Notes under the pieces: generated by a model
Told to the model about the DNA's origin: nothing
Database searches by the model: none
The model's input: the letters and a program-made list of their open reading frames with translations, nothing else
Shown here: positions 1-8,213 of the stretch, piece after piece
How positions within the stretch are numbered: position 1 is the stretch's first letter
How the letters are laid out: the number at the start of each line of letters is the position of its first letter
Assembly: GCF_024160875.1 (NCBI RefSeq)
Contig: NZ_JAIULA010000010.1
Location: forward strand, 1-64,000
DNA: 64,000 bases
From: Ligilactobacillus ubinensis
Lineage (GTDB): Bacteria; Bacillota; Bacilli; Lactobacillales; Lactobacillaceae
Direction of reading: 5' to 3'
Made by a program: the position numbers and the translations under genes

Positions 1-138
1 TTAGCAAAGATTATATGATACTCCTATCTTAACACTATCAATAGTATTTTATTAATTAATTAACTGCAGCACTATTATTTTAAAACGTGTTTCTACTATT
101 TGTATATATAGAAAATAAAAAGCTAAAATGAAAGCGCA

Positions 139-172
139 CAAAAAACCCCACTCTTGCTTTAACAGAGGGGGT
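139..172 (-). terminator. Intrinsic terminator of the left-end HEPN cassette
   Basis: Read on the minus strand, ACCCC pairs with GGGGT and an inner CTCT pairs with AGAG. The hairpin is followed by a T-run (the A-run at 139-144). It closes the transcript of the two genes to its right. A wider repeat AGCTAA (121-126) and TTAGCT (175-180) flanks it. Positions 1-138 hold no ORF that I can support. The left attachment site could lie there or further left, but I see no match to the right junction. Confidence 0.75.
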
Positions 173-248
173 AGTTAGCTTTCAAGATACTATAAACACT
201 GAATGGTGTTCATGAGCATTATTCTAGTTCTATTGAATATTAAACTTT

Positions 249-350
249 CTAATCCGTGGTGTCACAGTTATTCATTAAAAAATTGTCTGCATCATCTGAA
301 AAAATTTCTGTTACATTTTTTTGTAATAGCTCATCATTTGGCAATAACAT
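249..350 (-). CDS. Small acidic 33-residue ORF downstream of the HEPN gene
   Basis: Starts at ATG 350 behind a strong AGGGGG ribosome binding site about 8 nt upstream and ends at TAG 249. It encodes 33 residues, rich in Asp, Asn and Glu, with no membrane segment and no recognisable domain. It lies 43 nt downstream of the HEPN gene on the same strand and before the shared terminator, so the two form one small operon. A role as regulator or partner of the HEPN protein is inference from position only. The strong ribosome site is the main reason to believe it is translated. Confidence 0.5.
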   Translation of the reverse strand: MLLPNDELLQKNVTEIFSDDADNFLMNNCDTTD

Positions 351-393
351 AATAATTACCCCCTGAAATTCAAAGTTTTTATTCGTTCATCTA

Positions 394-1731
394 TCAAATA
401 ATATAACGCTTTTTTCGTATATAGTCAATTACTTTTTCTTCGTTTCTTACGAAATCAAATATAGGCTGATTAAACGAATTCAACATTTCATTTTCATCTT
501 TGCAAGTTTCTAAACAATTTATTGCATTATCAATAATAACACTTTTTTCTTCATTTTCCATTAAAGATAGTGGGTAATCATAGTACTTCTTGTCTTCTTC
601 ACTTTTAAATTTTCCTTTGAATTTTTGAGATAGTTGAACAAAATCAACGTCATCTAAATTTAAATTTTCATCTGAAAATTTAAAACAAAGCCATAAGTTT
701 ATGGCCACAAAAAATAAATTTTTAAAATCATAATTATATTGATCGTTACTTATTTTTTTTAAGATATGATGAATTAATTCGCCAATTTCATTAGGATATT
801 CTTGCATGCAGTTTATCATTTGGTCTAATGAATTATCGAAAAAATCTTGTTTTTTGAATACATCATTTTTTTCATTTAATAATACTAAAAATTTAAAAAA
901 CAGTCTTAAAAAATAATTAGCAGTCTCTTGCGTATACTTAAACCCAATACTTTTAGTTTCTCCTACTTTAGCTTCCGAATTTTTTGATAATTGAATATAC
1001 TGCATATTTATGATGCTGTTATTATGAACAAATATATTGCGAGTTGCATATATTTCTGCTACTTTTTCAATTAGTTCTTTGAAATTTCTGTCTTTCTTTA
1101 ATAATGTTTCATACTTTTCATTTGCACATTCATCTATTACTATCTTAAACCAATTTCTAAAACTTTTGTAAGCATTTTTTGCAATTTTTTCTTTTACTAA
1201 ATATTTTTTTATTTCATTGACATCATTAAAATCATTTATTTCACTAAATTTTAAGGTTTTTTCTGAAACGCCTCCATCTTTCTTCATTAATAACGCCTCT
1301 TCATAAAATGCCAAAATCAATTGTTCAAAGCTTGAACATAGACTCTGTACGATTGCACCAAGAAGTAGCTGCCTTTCTTGAATTAAATTCTTTTCTAAAT
1401 ATCTGAATCTTGAGAACAAATAGAGCATGTACCCATCGTTTTTATTTTTTACAATCAAAATTTTATTTGAATCTCCTGAATTGATTTTTATTGAAATTCT
1501 ATTATAAAAATCAATTGTTTTTCTATCATCATTTTCTGATAATTTTTGATCATTATGTAATAGATAAATGACTTTTTCTAAAACTTTTAAATCTTCCGCA
1601 TCATCTTTATTATCTAAAAAAGTAAACCTTTCATTAATCGTAGATTTTTCAACCAGTTTCAATTGTGAATTAATTCCGGCCACTTTATTTAAAAACGAGT
1701 TTAAATAAATCGACAAACTTTCTTTCTTCAT
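394..1731 (-). CDS. HEPN-domain protein, putative phage-defence moron
   Basis: 445 residues, very AT-rich, helical, no signal peptide or membrane segment. Around residues 225-245 a helix carries R231-N-I-F-V-H236-N, the R-x4-H signature of HEPN domains (often RNases in abortive infection and toxin-antitoxin systems). The rest, about residues 1-130 and 260-445, I do not recognise. The start ATG has a GGAGG site upstream. The gene has its own promoter (1754-1782), lies beyond the lysin terminator and ends in its own terminator after a small ORF. That makes it an autonomous cassette at the prophage edge, typical of lysogenic-conversion genes. An RNase or anti-phage role is inferred from the motif and location. 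It could also be a non-catalytic HEPN protein. Confidence 0.65.
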   Translation of the reverse strand: MKKESLSIYLNSFLNKVAGINSQLKLVEKSTINERFTFLDNKDDAEDLKVLEKVIYLLHNDQKLSENDDRKTIDFYNRISIKINSGDSNKILIVKNKNDGYMLYLFSRFRYLEKNLIQERQLLLGAIVQSLCSSFEQLILAFYEEALLMKKDGGVSEKTLKFSEINDFNDVNEIKKYLVKEKIAKNAYKSFRNWFKIVIDECANEKYETLLKKDRNFKELIEKVAEIYATRNIFVHNNSIINMQYIQLSKNSEAKVGETKSIGFKYTQETANYFLRLFFKFLVLLNEKNDVFKKQDFFDNSLDQMINCMQEYPNEIGELIHHILKKISNDQYNYDFKNLFFVAINLWLCFKFSDENLNLDDVDFVQLSQKFKGKFKSEEDKKYYDYPLSLMENEEKSVIIDNAINCLETCKDENEMLNSFNQPIFDFVRNEEKVIDYIRKKRYII

Positions 1732-1753
1732 TACATTTCCTCCTATATTTCAT

Positions 1754-1782
1754 ATAATATACTTTCAAGAAAAAATAGTCAC
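1754..1782 (-). promoter_or_regulatory. Promoter of the HEPN cassette
   Basis: On the minus strand, GTGACT (-35, positions 1782-1777) and TATTAT (-10, 1759-1754) are separated by 17 nt. It lies between the lysin terminator and the HEPN start codon, giving the cassette transcription independent of the late operon. Confidence 0.55.
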
Positions 1783-1785
1783 TAA

Positions 1786-1823
1786 CAAAAAAGCCTACCC
1801 GAAATTAATCGAGTAGGCTTTTA
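1786..1823 (-). terminator. Terminator at the end of the late (lysis) operon
   Basis: AAGCCTAC and GTAGGCTT arms (1791-1798 and 1813-1820) form a stem followed on the minus strand by a T-run. It lies 31 nt after the lysin stop codon and ends the morphogenesis-lysis transcript. Confidence 0.85.
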
Positions 1824-1854
1824 CAATGTTTGTTGGTCATTTAATTATATCACA

Positions 1855-2883
1855 CTATTTAAATGTGCCTAACGCACGTCTAGTTGGAGCGTATCGTACA
1901 GCTATATAGTGATGATAACCTGTTGATGTTTTGTAGCTAACATAAATATAGTTTCCTACGTGTACATAGCCGTCATAGATCACATGCTCACCTTTGTAGT
2001 AATATTTGCCTGTAGCTTGGCTACCCGGATACTTGAATATCCGCAACGTTTGATTTGGATAGAACGTACCGTTTTGACGTGTGATAGTATAACTTCCATC
2101 TTTGAACGTACCAGATGTTGAACTAGTTGTAGTTACAGTCTTTTTAGTAACCTTTGAAACGTCCGTTGTATCTGAATTTGAAATAACAGCATTTCGATCT
2201 TGGTTAGCTGTGTAATAGTTGGTGTAAAGCTGCGATACATCATAGTAACCATACAGACCGTTAAACGTCATTTTAGAACTGAATTGCCAACCATTCCGGT
2301 TAGTAAATAAATCGATCGTAACATTTTTTGGATATTTAGCAATCCACCCACTGCCGTCTGCGATAGTCATTTTTGAATTGACCATTGATTCCATGGTGTA
2401 TAGATCAAAACGATATCCTGCATTTTCTACCACAGCTTCAAACGCCATATTATCTAAATCGTTTTGACTCTTGGTTAAGGCTTTTTGTTCGTCAGCTTCA
2501 ACGTCCGCCACGATTACAGAACCAACACCAAGCCCAGCGTTTTTAGCAGCAGCAACGGCGTTTTGAGCTTCCTCAGTTGCTTTTGAAGTGGTTGTATATC
2601 TTGCATAATGATAGCCATTTGTATAAAGACCGGCTGCATTAGCGTTTGAAACGTTAGCAGCAGCCTTAGACCAAGTATACGTTGTTCCCTCACTCAGTTT
2701 AACAACCACAGCCTTAACACCGTAGTTATTTCTCAAACTAGCGTATTGCTCTGTTGTGATAGTGTTTCCGTTATTATTATGAGAGGAAATATCAATCATA
2801 TCAGTTCGTGCAGCGTGTACATTAATCGCAAAGAAAAAAGCACTCACGAATGCGAGTACTCCTAGAAATATTCTCTTTTTCAT
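1855..2883 (-). CDS. Endolysin, GH25 muramidase with SH3-type wall-binding domain
   Basis: 342 residues. Residues 1-24 form a Sec-type signal peptide ending VHA-A. Residues about 28-215 are a glycoside hydrolase family 25 (lysozyme-like) domain with the N-terminal D-I-S-S-H-N motif and the acidic V-A-D-V-E-A-D strand that supplies the catalytic acids. A Thr/Ser linker leads to a C-terminal bacterial SH3 domain (about 255-342) that binds the cell wall. It cleaves peptidoglycan between MurNAc and GlcNAc at lysis. The signal peptide means it can be exported by the host Sec system, so the holin may only time its activation. It is the last gene of the late operon and starts 9 nt after the holin stop. 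Confidence 0.9.
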   Translation of the reverse strand: MKKRIFLGVLAFVSAFFFAINVHAARTDMIDISSHNNNGNTITTEQYASLRNNYGVKAVVVKLSEGTTYTWSKAAANVSNANAAGLYTNGYHYARYTTTSKATEEAQNAVAAAKNAGLGVGSVIVADVEADEQKALTKSQNDLDNMAFEAVVENAGYRFDLYTMESMVNSKMTIADGSGWIAKYPKNVTIDLFTNRNGWQFSSKMTFNGLYGYYDVSQLYTNYYTANQDRNAVISNSDTTDVSKVTKKTVTTTSSTSGTFKDGSYTITRQNGTFYPNQTLRIFKYPGSQATGKYYYKGEHVIYDGYVHVGNYIYVSYKTSTGYHHYIAVRYAPTRRALGTFK

Positions 2884-2892
2884 AGTAACCTC

Positions 2893-3351
2893 CTATTTTG
2901 CAGTGGCACTTTCCAATTCTGCAACTTTAGCTTGCGCATTTGCTAAAGCTGTCTTAGCCGTTGCTAATTGTGTAGCCTTTGTTTCGGCGGTTTCTTCTGC
3001 TTCTGTTTTTTGTGTGTATTGCGCTAATGTACCGTCTTTGGTTAATTCTGCATAAGCACTTTCAACCGCATTCTCAATAGTTATTGCGTCAGTTGACTTA
3101 AAACCTAATTTTTTGAGTGCTGTTTCAACATAAGTGACCGCTTTAGACTTCTTTAACTCGCCTTCAATATACGTTGTAACACCTAATTTTTGTAAAGCAA
3201 TAACGGCATCTTTTGCTAGTGTTGGCAATACTGACACTAACGTTTGAGCTGTTTTGTTGGATTTAATAAATTTGACCACGTATGGTGTAGTTCCTCCAAT
3301 AATAGCCACTACTAAAGCGATAATAATTTCTGTAATATTTTGTGTGTTCAT
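2893..3351 (-). CDS. Holin, LLH family
   Basis: 152 residues. One N-terminal membrane segment (about residues 8-26, with the I-I-G-G-T-T-P sequence typical of the LLH holins of Lactobacillus and Listeria phages), then a soluble tail containing an Ala/Glu-rich coiled coil (about 105-150). It forms membrane lesions that start lysis. It lies between XhlA and the lysin, the usual lysis-cassette order. The start ATG has a GGAGG site just upstream. Confidence 0.85.
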   Translation of the reverse strand: MNTQNITEIIIALVVAIIGGTTPYVVKFIKSNKTAQTLVSVLPTLAKDAVIALQKLGVTTYIEGELKKSKAVTYVETALKKLGFKSTDAITIENAVESAYAELTKDGTLAQYTQKTEAEETAETKATQLATAKTALANAQAKVAELESATAK

Positions 3352-3362
3352 TTTGTTTCCTC

Positions 3363-3620
3363 CTATTTATTTGCTAAAAGTTGTTCAATTAAAAATAACG
3401 CGACTGGCAAAATAATAGCAACCCACATTGTGCGCTGCCACCACGTGCTATTAGATTTTAAATCATTAATATCAGACTCATTTTGCTTACTAAGGTTGTA
3501 CGCATCTTCTGCTTTCTTGGCAGTATCATTGATACCACTTGTGTTAGTTTCCACCTTAGCTAGCCTTTGTTGGATATCCATCAGTAATCCAATTACATTT
3601 ACATCATCTTTTTCTGGCAT
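3363..3620 (-). CDS. XhlA-type haemolysin/holin-associated membrane protein
   Basis: 85 residues: an N-terminal coiled coil (about 10-58) followed by a single C-terminal membrane segment (about 64-81). This matches the haemolysin XhlA family of Bacillus and lactobacillus phages, small membrane partners of holins that help dissipate the membrane. Its place directly before the holin gene supports the call. Confidence 0.8.
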   Translation of the reverse strand: MPEKDDVNVIGLLMDIQQRLAKVETNTSGINDTAKKAEDAYNLSKQNESDINDLKSNSTWWQRTMWVAIILPVALFLIEQLLANK

Positions 3621-3675
3621 ATCTCACCTCCAACACCAACCGCCCCACCCGAAGTTTTTGTAAAAAAATAAGCTC

Positions 3676-3906
3676 TTAGGCTGTAGTTGCTGCTGTGAGT
3701 GTGGCTAGCTTGGACTTAGCAAGTGTTTCAAAGTCTGATTTAGTCATAGCATCCAGTGTTTGACCGCTTGCTAAGTCACTAGCCGTAATCTGCAAAGTAG
3801 CACTAACTGAATTACTATCTTCTGAACCATTCAAGCCTACTTGAACTGCTGATGTAGTGCCATCCGTGCCGAAGCTATAAGCTAATCTATTTAGTGAAAT
3901 TGTCAT
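3676..3906 (-). CDS. Hypothetical small phage protein in the tail-lysis region
   Basis: 76 residues, Thr/Ser/Ala-rich, no membrane segment, ending in an Ala/Thr tail. It starts 2 nt after the preceding gene's stop and so is co-translated in the late operon. I recognise no domain. Position suggests a small virion or tail-tip accessory protein, but that is inference. Confidence 0.7.
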   Translation of the reverse strand: MTISLNRLAYSFGTDGTTSAVQVGLNGSEDSNSVSATLQITASDLASGQTLDAMTKSDFETLAKSKLATLTAATTA

Positions 3907-3908
3907 AA

Positions 3909-4346
3909 TTAATCATTCTCCTTTTCAAAGTTGTTTTCTAATTGGTCTAGTACTAAGTCATAAAGCGCTGCGTCTGTGTTGGATAACTCATAATCATAAT
4001 TGTTAAGTCCGTCGTACAACGCCTTGAATTTTTCTGAATATTCCGTGAACTCAATCTTGGAATTTTCATTTGCTAAGTCAATAAGTTCTTTGTTTAAATC
4101 TTTTTCTTTGGTTTTGTCTTTCAGAACATAAGCATTATCTTTTGTTACTCTCTCGCCTTTATCATCATGTTCAAAATAAGGGTCACGGATTTCTTCTCTA
4201 TCTTCGTTGTATTCCTTATTTTTATCTTCCAATAGCTTAATCAGCTTAGTACGCCCACGACTCGCTTTTCCTTTCAACTTCAGCCCTGCCAAAAAGTTTC
4301 CTACTGGTACTAAATCTGCGTTCTTAAACTCAATTAATTTACTCAT
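3909..4346 (-). CDS. Phage protein of the DUF1617 type
   Basis: 145 residues, highly charged and helical. The N-terminus (residues 1-35, a Lys-rich segment with L-K-L-K-G-K-A-S-R-G-R) and the position right after the tail-tip gene match DUF1617 proteins of lactobacillus siphophages. Function unknown; probably a baseplate or tail accessory protein. The stop of the upstream tail gene is 14 nt before its start. Confidence 0.65.
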   Translation of the reverse strand: MSKLIEFKNADLVPVGNFLAGLKLKGKASRGRTKLIKLLEDKNKEYNEDREEIRDPYFEHDDKGERVTKDNAYVLKDKTKEKDLNKELIDLANENSKIEFTEYSEKFKALYDGLNNYDYELSNTDAALYDLVLDQLENNFEKEND

Positions 4347-4360
4347 TGTTTTTTCTCCTT

Positions 4361-7300
4361 TTAGGCTGCTGCGCCTGTATTTTCCATTGCAGTATTAATT
4401 TCTAAACGGTCATTTTCATAGCCTTTACGTTTTGCCTTAACTTCATAACTAATATCTAAATTTGGTACGTTTGACTCAATAACGAAATAGTCTGCCCCAC
4501 GTTCAGAACACCAAGCATAGCCGTTGCCATAACTCGATATAAATACATGGTAGTCAACTGCTGTATTGATTGTTTCGAGAAATAGACTATCAAATGTGAT
4601 TTTAACTTTTGAGCCTGAACTCGTGTTTGCAAAGCCTATGTCGCCAAAATAGTATTCTGCCGTTTCATAGGCATTTATATTTACCCAACCCGCAGTGGTT
4701 TCTACTACGGCATTTTTAGTGCCTGAAACTGAAAAGTTTCCGTTTACCCATAATTCATTATCTATACGTGTATTTTGGATATGTGAGCCACCTGCGGTAG
4801 CAATAAATCCACCACCGGTGACTGATACGTTACTATTAGTGTTAAAATAAATATTATCAGCAGCTGCAAAAATATTTTTGCCTTTTCCGATACTTTCTGT
4901 GCCACTTGAATCGCTTCCGACATATAAAGCTGGTAAAACGTTCATACTGCCATAGCTAGCACCGCCTAGAATTTGTATGATATTATTACCACCGATTAAA
5001 ATTCTTCCGTCAGTCGAAATACCTATTGAACTTCCTACTTTATTAGCTGCAAGCATACTAGCTACCCCTAATCCATCCCAAGTGGAATTTAGTGTGTCTA
5101 TATGAACACCGTTAGTACCAGTGATGTGCATACCATTTTTTGATTGAGCTAAAATATTCGTGTCTAGTGCAATTTTTCCATATTTTACTGAACCGCTAGA
5201 ATCGAATAATGCTTCACTCGTTAATGACATTGTGCCACTCTTGAAAAAGACTCCATCTCCACTCGAATTTGTTACCGATAACGTTCCGTCCGCAATTTCT
5301 AAGTCTATCGTCCCTGAGCTACTCTTAATTGACCCTTTTTGAAACGAAACTTCCCCAGTACCTAAATTTAGTGACAAATTAGTACCACTTATCGTCCCAC
5401 TAGTAATATTATCCGCGTCCAAGTTAATCACTGTAATAGTGCTAGCATCAATTGTGCCTGCAGTTAGCTTGCTTGCGGATAGACTAGAAATCATAGCGCT
5501 GGTAATCACTGCGTCGTCTATCGTGGTTGTGCCCGTGATGTGGACTTTGCTACCAGCAATCAGTATTGACTCTGTGGATATATTAATCTGATTAATAACA
5601 TCATTCTTCTGTACACGTAGGTTAATGTTATTGGATAACTGTTGCATTTGGGAATACATTTCTCCTGCAGGCGCTGTCCGGCCCACATAAATATTAGTAA
5701 ACCACCACTCTCCAAAGTTAGATGTGGCATCAATCTGTGTCCATATTTTTGCTTTATCATAACCGTCAGGAATTGCGATTGATCCTGTTTTTGTAGATGA
5801 TGAGCTAGCCGCTACGACCGCAAATTTTATTGGTGCTCTCCAAATTTGTGTATTAGTGCCGGATGAGTCTGTAAATGTAAGACCAATATTAAATAAATTT
5901 GTAGAATTATCAGTCCATGCGAAGCCTTGGATATAGTACACATCACCTTTTACGACATTAAACCAATCACCATAGTATGCATCTCTTTGAACTTGTCCGG
6001 CATAATATTTTGTAGGACTGGAACCGTTTCCTGTACTTACACCAGCAATACCAGACCACCCAGTTGTAGAACCGTCGCTAAAATACGGATTAAGACATAT
6101 ATTTGTTACATCTCCACCAGCGGTTACTTTGCTATTGATCATATTAGATAAAGTTGTTGTCTCTGCGTTAAAAGTATCACTCGTTACTCTTTGTTGAATA
6201 GCACTGTCTGTCTGAGTTTGATAAGACGCAAAATCTGTACTGCTCACCTTATTTATCAAGGCATTATCCGTTTGAGTTTTATATGATGTAAACTCATCGC
6301 TTGAAATTTTAGTAGCTAGTCCGTTTTCGAGTTCCGCTAAAGTTATAGCAGAACCACCCTTAAGGGTGGTAACTTGTTCTTGAACCGCTGTTGCTGTATC
6401 ACTTGCGGTTTGAGCTGTAACAACTGCATTTGTAGCTGTAGTTAACGACATATTAGCTGTATCTACCGCGGTATTCGCTGCAGTAGTTGCTGTGATAGCG
6501 TCTTGTTGAGCTGTAGTAACTTGTTGGCTAATTTCAACACCAGTTAAATCACTAACAATCAACGTCCATTTACCAGTACCGTCAGACTGTTTTACGTAAC
6601 GCCATAACTCTATCTTGTTACCATTCTGCTTGTACCATTCATCATTAATCTTAGCCCCAGTCGGTTCTTCTGTTACGTCTTCACCATAAATGTAATTTCC
6701 AGTAGCCCCAATACGTCCAGCTAGTTCCTTGACTGTTTGCGATAATGTGCCCGAATACGAATAGCTACTGCTTGAAGTAGATGTTTGGTCAGCTTTAGAA
6801 GTCGCTGTTAGTCCACCATCGAAAGTCATTGTATATGAGTTGTTAGGCACGTTAAAACTATTGTCTTTAGTATCCTTTAATGTTAACCAGTCACCAGCTT
6901 CAATTGCAGGATTACCAAACCAGGTTAAATCAAACGGATAAAATGTTATATTCTTAATTGTTGACCAGATATTATCTAGCCTTGTTTGTGTCATAACGTT
7001 ATTGGTCAATTCTATTTGTGAGCCAGTAGTTTCACCAGTGGTCAACGTAGATGTCGTTTCACTGCTTTCACCAGTTGAATCTGTCGTGGACGTTGTAACA
7101 GAAACAGACATGCCACCAATTTTATACGTTGCTTCATTTTTAGTTAATCCGCTTTGTTCATATTGGCTAGCATCTAAAATGTAGTTAGGACTAGTGGTAG
7201 TTCTAATGGTTAGTTTTCCGTTGCGGTCAAACATCGCAAAACCGCCATAGAATTGGGCTATCCACCCGATTGCTACCCGATATGTTTGACTGCTAATTTC

Positions 7301-7822
7301 ACTTGATAAATCAGATTGAGTAGGCAATTCCGCTATTTCATCAGTGTTTAACTCAACGCCTGCATTATTTGCAATTTCTGCAATAACATCTGTTAGTTTA
7401 GCCGGATAAGTTAACGAAGAAGTATATGTTCCTTCCATTAAACTGAATTGGTCATAACATTTAATCGTTGTAATATCGTTGTTGCGGTCCATTTCAATAT
7501 CATCACTGATAATAAAAACACCTAACGAAACATACTCATACGTTTCATCAGGCAATTTAATTCCTATTTTAGCTGTTACTTTATATCCTTGCTCTAATCC
7601 TTCTACTAAATGTGCGAAAGTTACAGTTATGTTATTCTCATACGTTGAGCCAATGCTAAATGTGTCACCAGTCCACGCGCCTGAATCATAGGCGATCGAA
7701 GTAATATCACTTGTTGCATAATCAGTTTCATTACCACTACTATCTGTAATAGTAACTTTGGCATCTAATGTTCGTTCTGTAGCACGCCATGCGGCAATTG
7801 CTGCATCACTTTGTATTATCAA
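4361..7822 (-). CDS. Tail-tip / receptor-interaction protein
   Basis: 1153 residues. About 1-345 resembles the N-terminal tail-tip (Tal-like) domain of siphophages. Residues about 360-570 are a Thr/Ala/Gln-rich fibrous region with coiled coils. About 590-740 looks like a carbohydrate-binding-type insertion (aromatic and Gly-rich). About 770-1040 is a beta-helical fibre region with many Ile-Thr-Gly-Thr and Thr-Ile-Asp steps. The last 100 residues match a C-terminal module common on lactobacillus tail proteins (G-Y-E-N-D-R-L near the end). It forms the tail tip and probably contacts the host surface. The phrase K-V-H-I-T-G-T (about residue 775) recurs in the gene at 19028. Confidence 0.8.
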   Translation of the reverse strand: MIIQSDAAIAAWRATERTLDAKVTITDSSGNETDYATSDITSIAYDSGAWTGDTFSIGSTYENNITVTFAHLVEGLEQGYKVTAKIGIKLPDETYEYVSLGVFIISDDIEMDRNNDITTIKCYDQFSLMEGTYTSSLTYPAKLTDVIAEIANNAGVELNTDEIAELPTQSDLSSEISSQTYRVAIGWIAQFYGGFAMFDRNGKLTIRTTTSPNYILDASQYEQSGLTKNEATYKIGGMSVSVTTSTTDSTGESSETTSTLTTGETTGSQIELTNNVMTQTRLDNIWSTIKNITFYPFDLTWFGNPAIEAGDWLTLKDTKDNSFNVPNNSYTMTFDGGLTATSKADQTSTSSSSYSYSGTLSQTVKELAGRIGATGNYIYGEDVTEEPTGAKINDEWYKQNGNKIELWRYVKQSDGTGKWTLIVSDLTGVEISQQVTTAQQDAITATTAANTAVDTANMSLTTATNAVVTAQTASDTATAVQEQVTTLKGGSAITLAELENGLATKISSDEFTSYKTQTDNALINKVSSTDFASYQTQTDSAIQQRVTSDTFNAETTTLSNMINSKVTAGGDVTNICLNPYFSDGSTTGWSGIAGVSTGNGSSPTKYYAGQVQRDAYYGDWFNVVKGDVYYIQGFAWTDNSTNLFNIGLTFTDSSGTNTQIWRAPIKFAVVAASSSSTKTGSIAIPDGYDKAKIWTQIDATSNFGEWWFTNIYVGRTAPAGEMYSQMQQLSNNINLRVQKNDVINQINISTESILIAGSKVHITGTTTIDDAVITSAMISSLSASKLTAGTIDASTITVINLDADNITSGTISGTNLSLNLGTGEVSFQKGSIKSSSGTIDLEIADGTLSVTNSSGDGVFFKSGTMSLTSEALFDSSGSVKYGKIALDTNILAQSKNGMHITGTNGVHIDTLNSTWDGLGVASMLAANKVGSSIGISTDGRILIGGNNIIQILGGASYGSMNVLPALYVGSDSSGTESIGKGKNIFAAADNIYFNTNSNVSVTGGGFIATAGGSHIQNTRIDNELWVNGNFSVSGTKNAVVETTAGWVNINAYETAEYYFGDIGFANTSSGSKVKITFDSLFLETINTAVDYHVFISSYGNGYAWCSERGADYFVIESNVPNLDISYEVKAKRKGYENDRLEINTAMENTGAAA

Positions 7823-7836
7823 TAATTTTCACCCCC

Positions 7837-8199
7837 TTACTGTTCAATGAAATCAGCTGACAGATTTTGCCATACATATTCCGTTGTTGCCGGGTTGAAC
7901 GTGTAAAACGGCATAGTTCTGTCGCCTGTATAAAATGTTTTAGTGACTATACCACCCTCTTGTGGGTCAAGATATGAGCAAGAAAAAAACTGTTCTGATA
8001 TAGCTTTTAAAATCATGCTACATTCAGAAACAGTTAATGGCCCCCACTTTACAGTGAGTTTTCTTTTAATAGCCACACGATCACGATGAAGTAATCCATT
8101 CGCATCACGTGAAGCTTTGGTGTCAATATCTTGAATTGCCACTTCGAGAGAAGCTGGAGCTTTCACCTGTACCCCATTGATTGATAAATAATAAGACAT
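7837..8199 (-). CDS. Short distal-tail-region protein (DUF6711-like)
   Basis: 120 residues, mixed alpha/beta, no membrane segment. It lies between the tape measure and tail-tip genes where siphophages encode the distal tail protein, and looks like the short DUF6711 proteins of lactobacillus phages. It is much shorter than a canonical Dit, so the hub could be a minimal version. Family assignment is from memory and moderately certain. Confidence 0.6.
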   Translation of the reverse strand: MSYYLSINGVQVKAPASLEVAIQDIDTKASRDANGLLHRDRVAIKRKLTVKWGPLTVSECSMILKAISEQFFSCSYLDPQEGGIVTKTFYTGDRTMPFYTFNPATTEYVWQNLSADFIEQ

Positions 8200-8213
8200 A
8201 AGTTACTCACCCC

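Noticed and set aside
112-121. AAAATAAAAA shared with 45367-45376 as an attachment core
   Set aside because: Short and AT-only, expected by chance in this composition.
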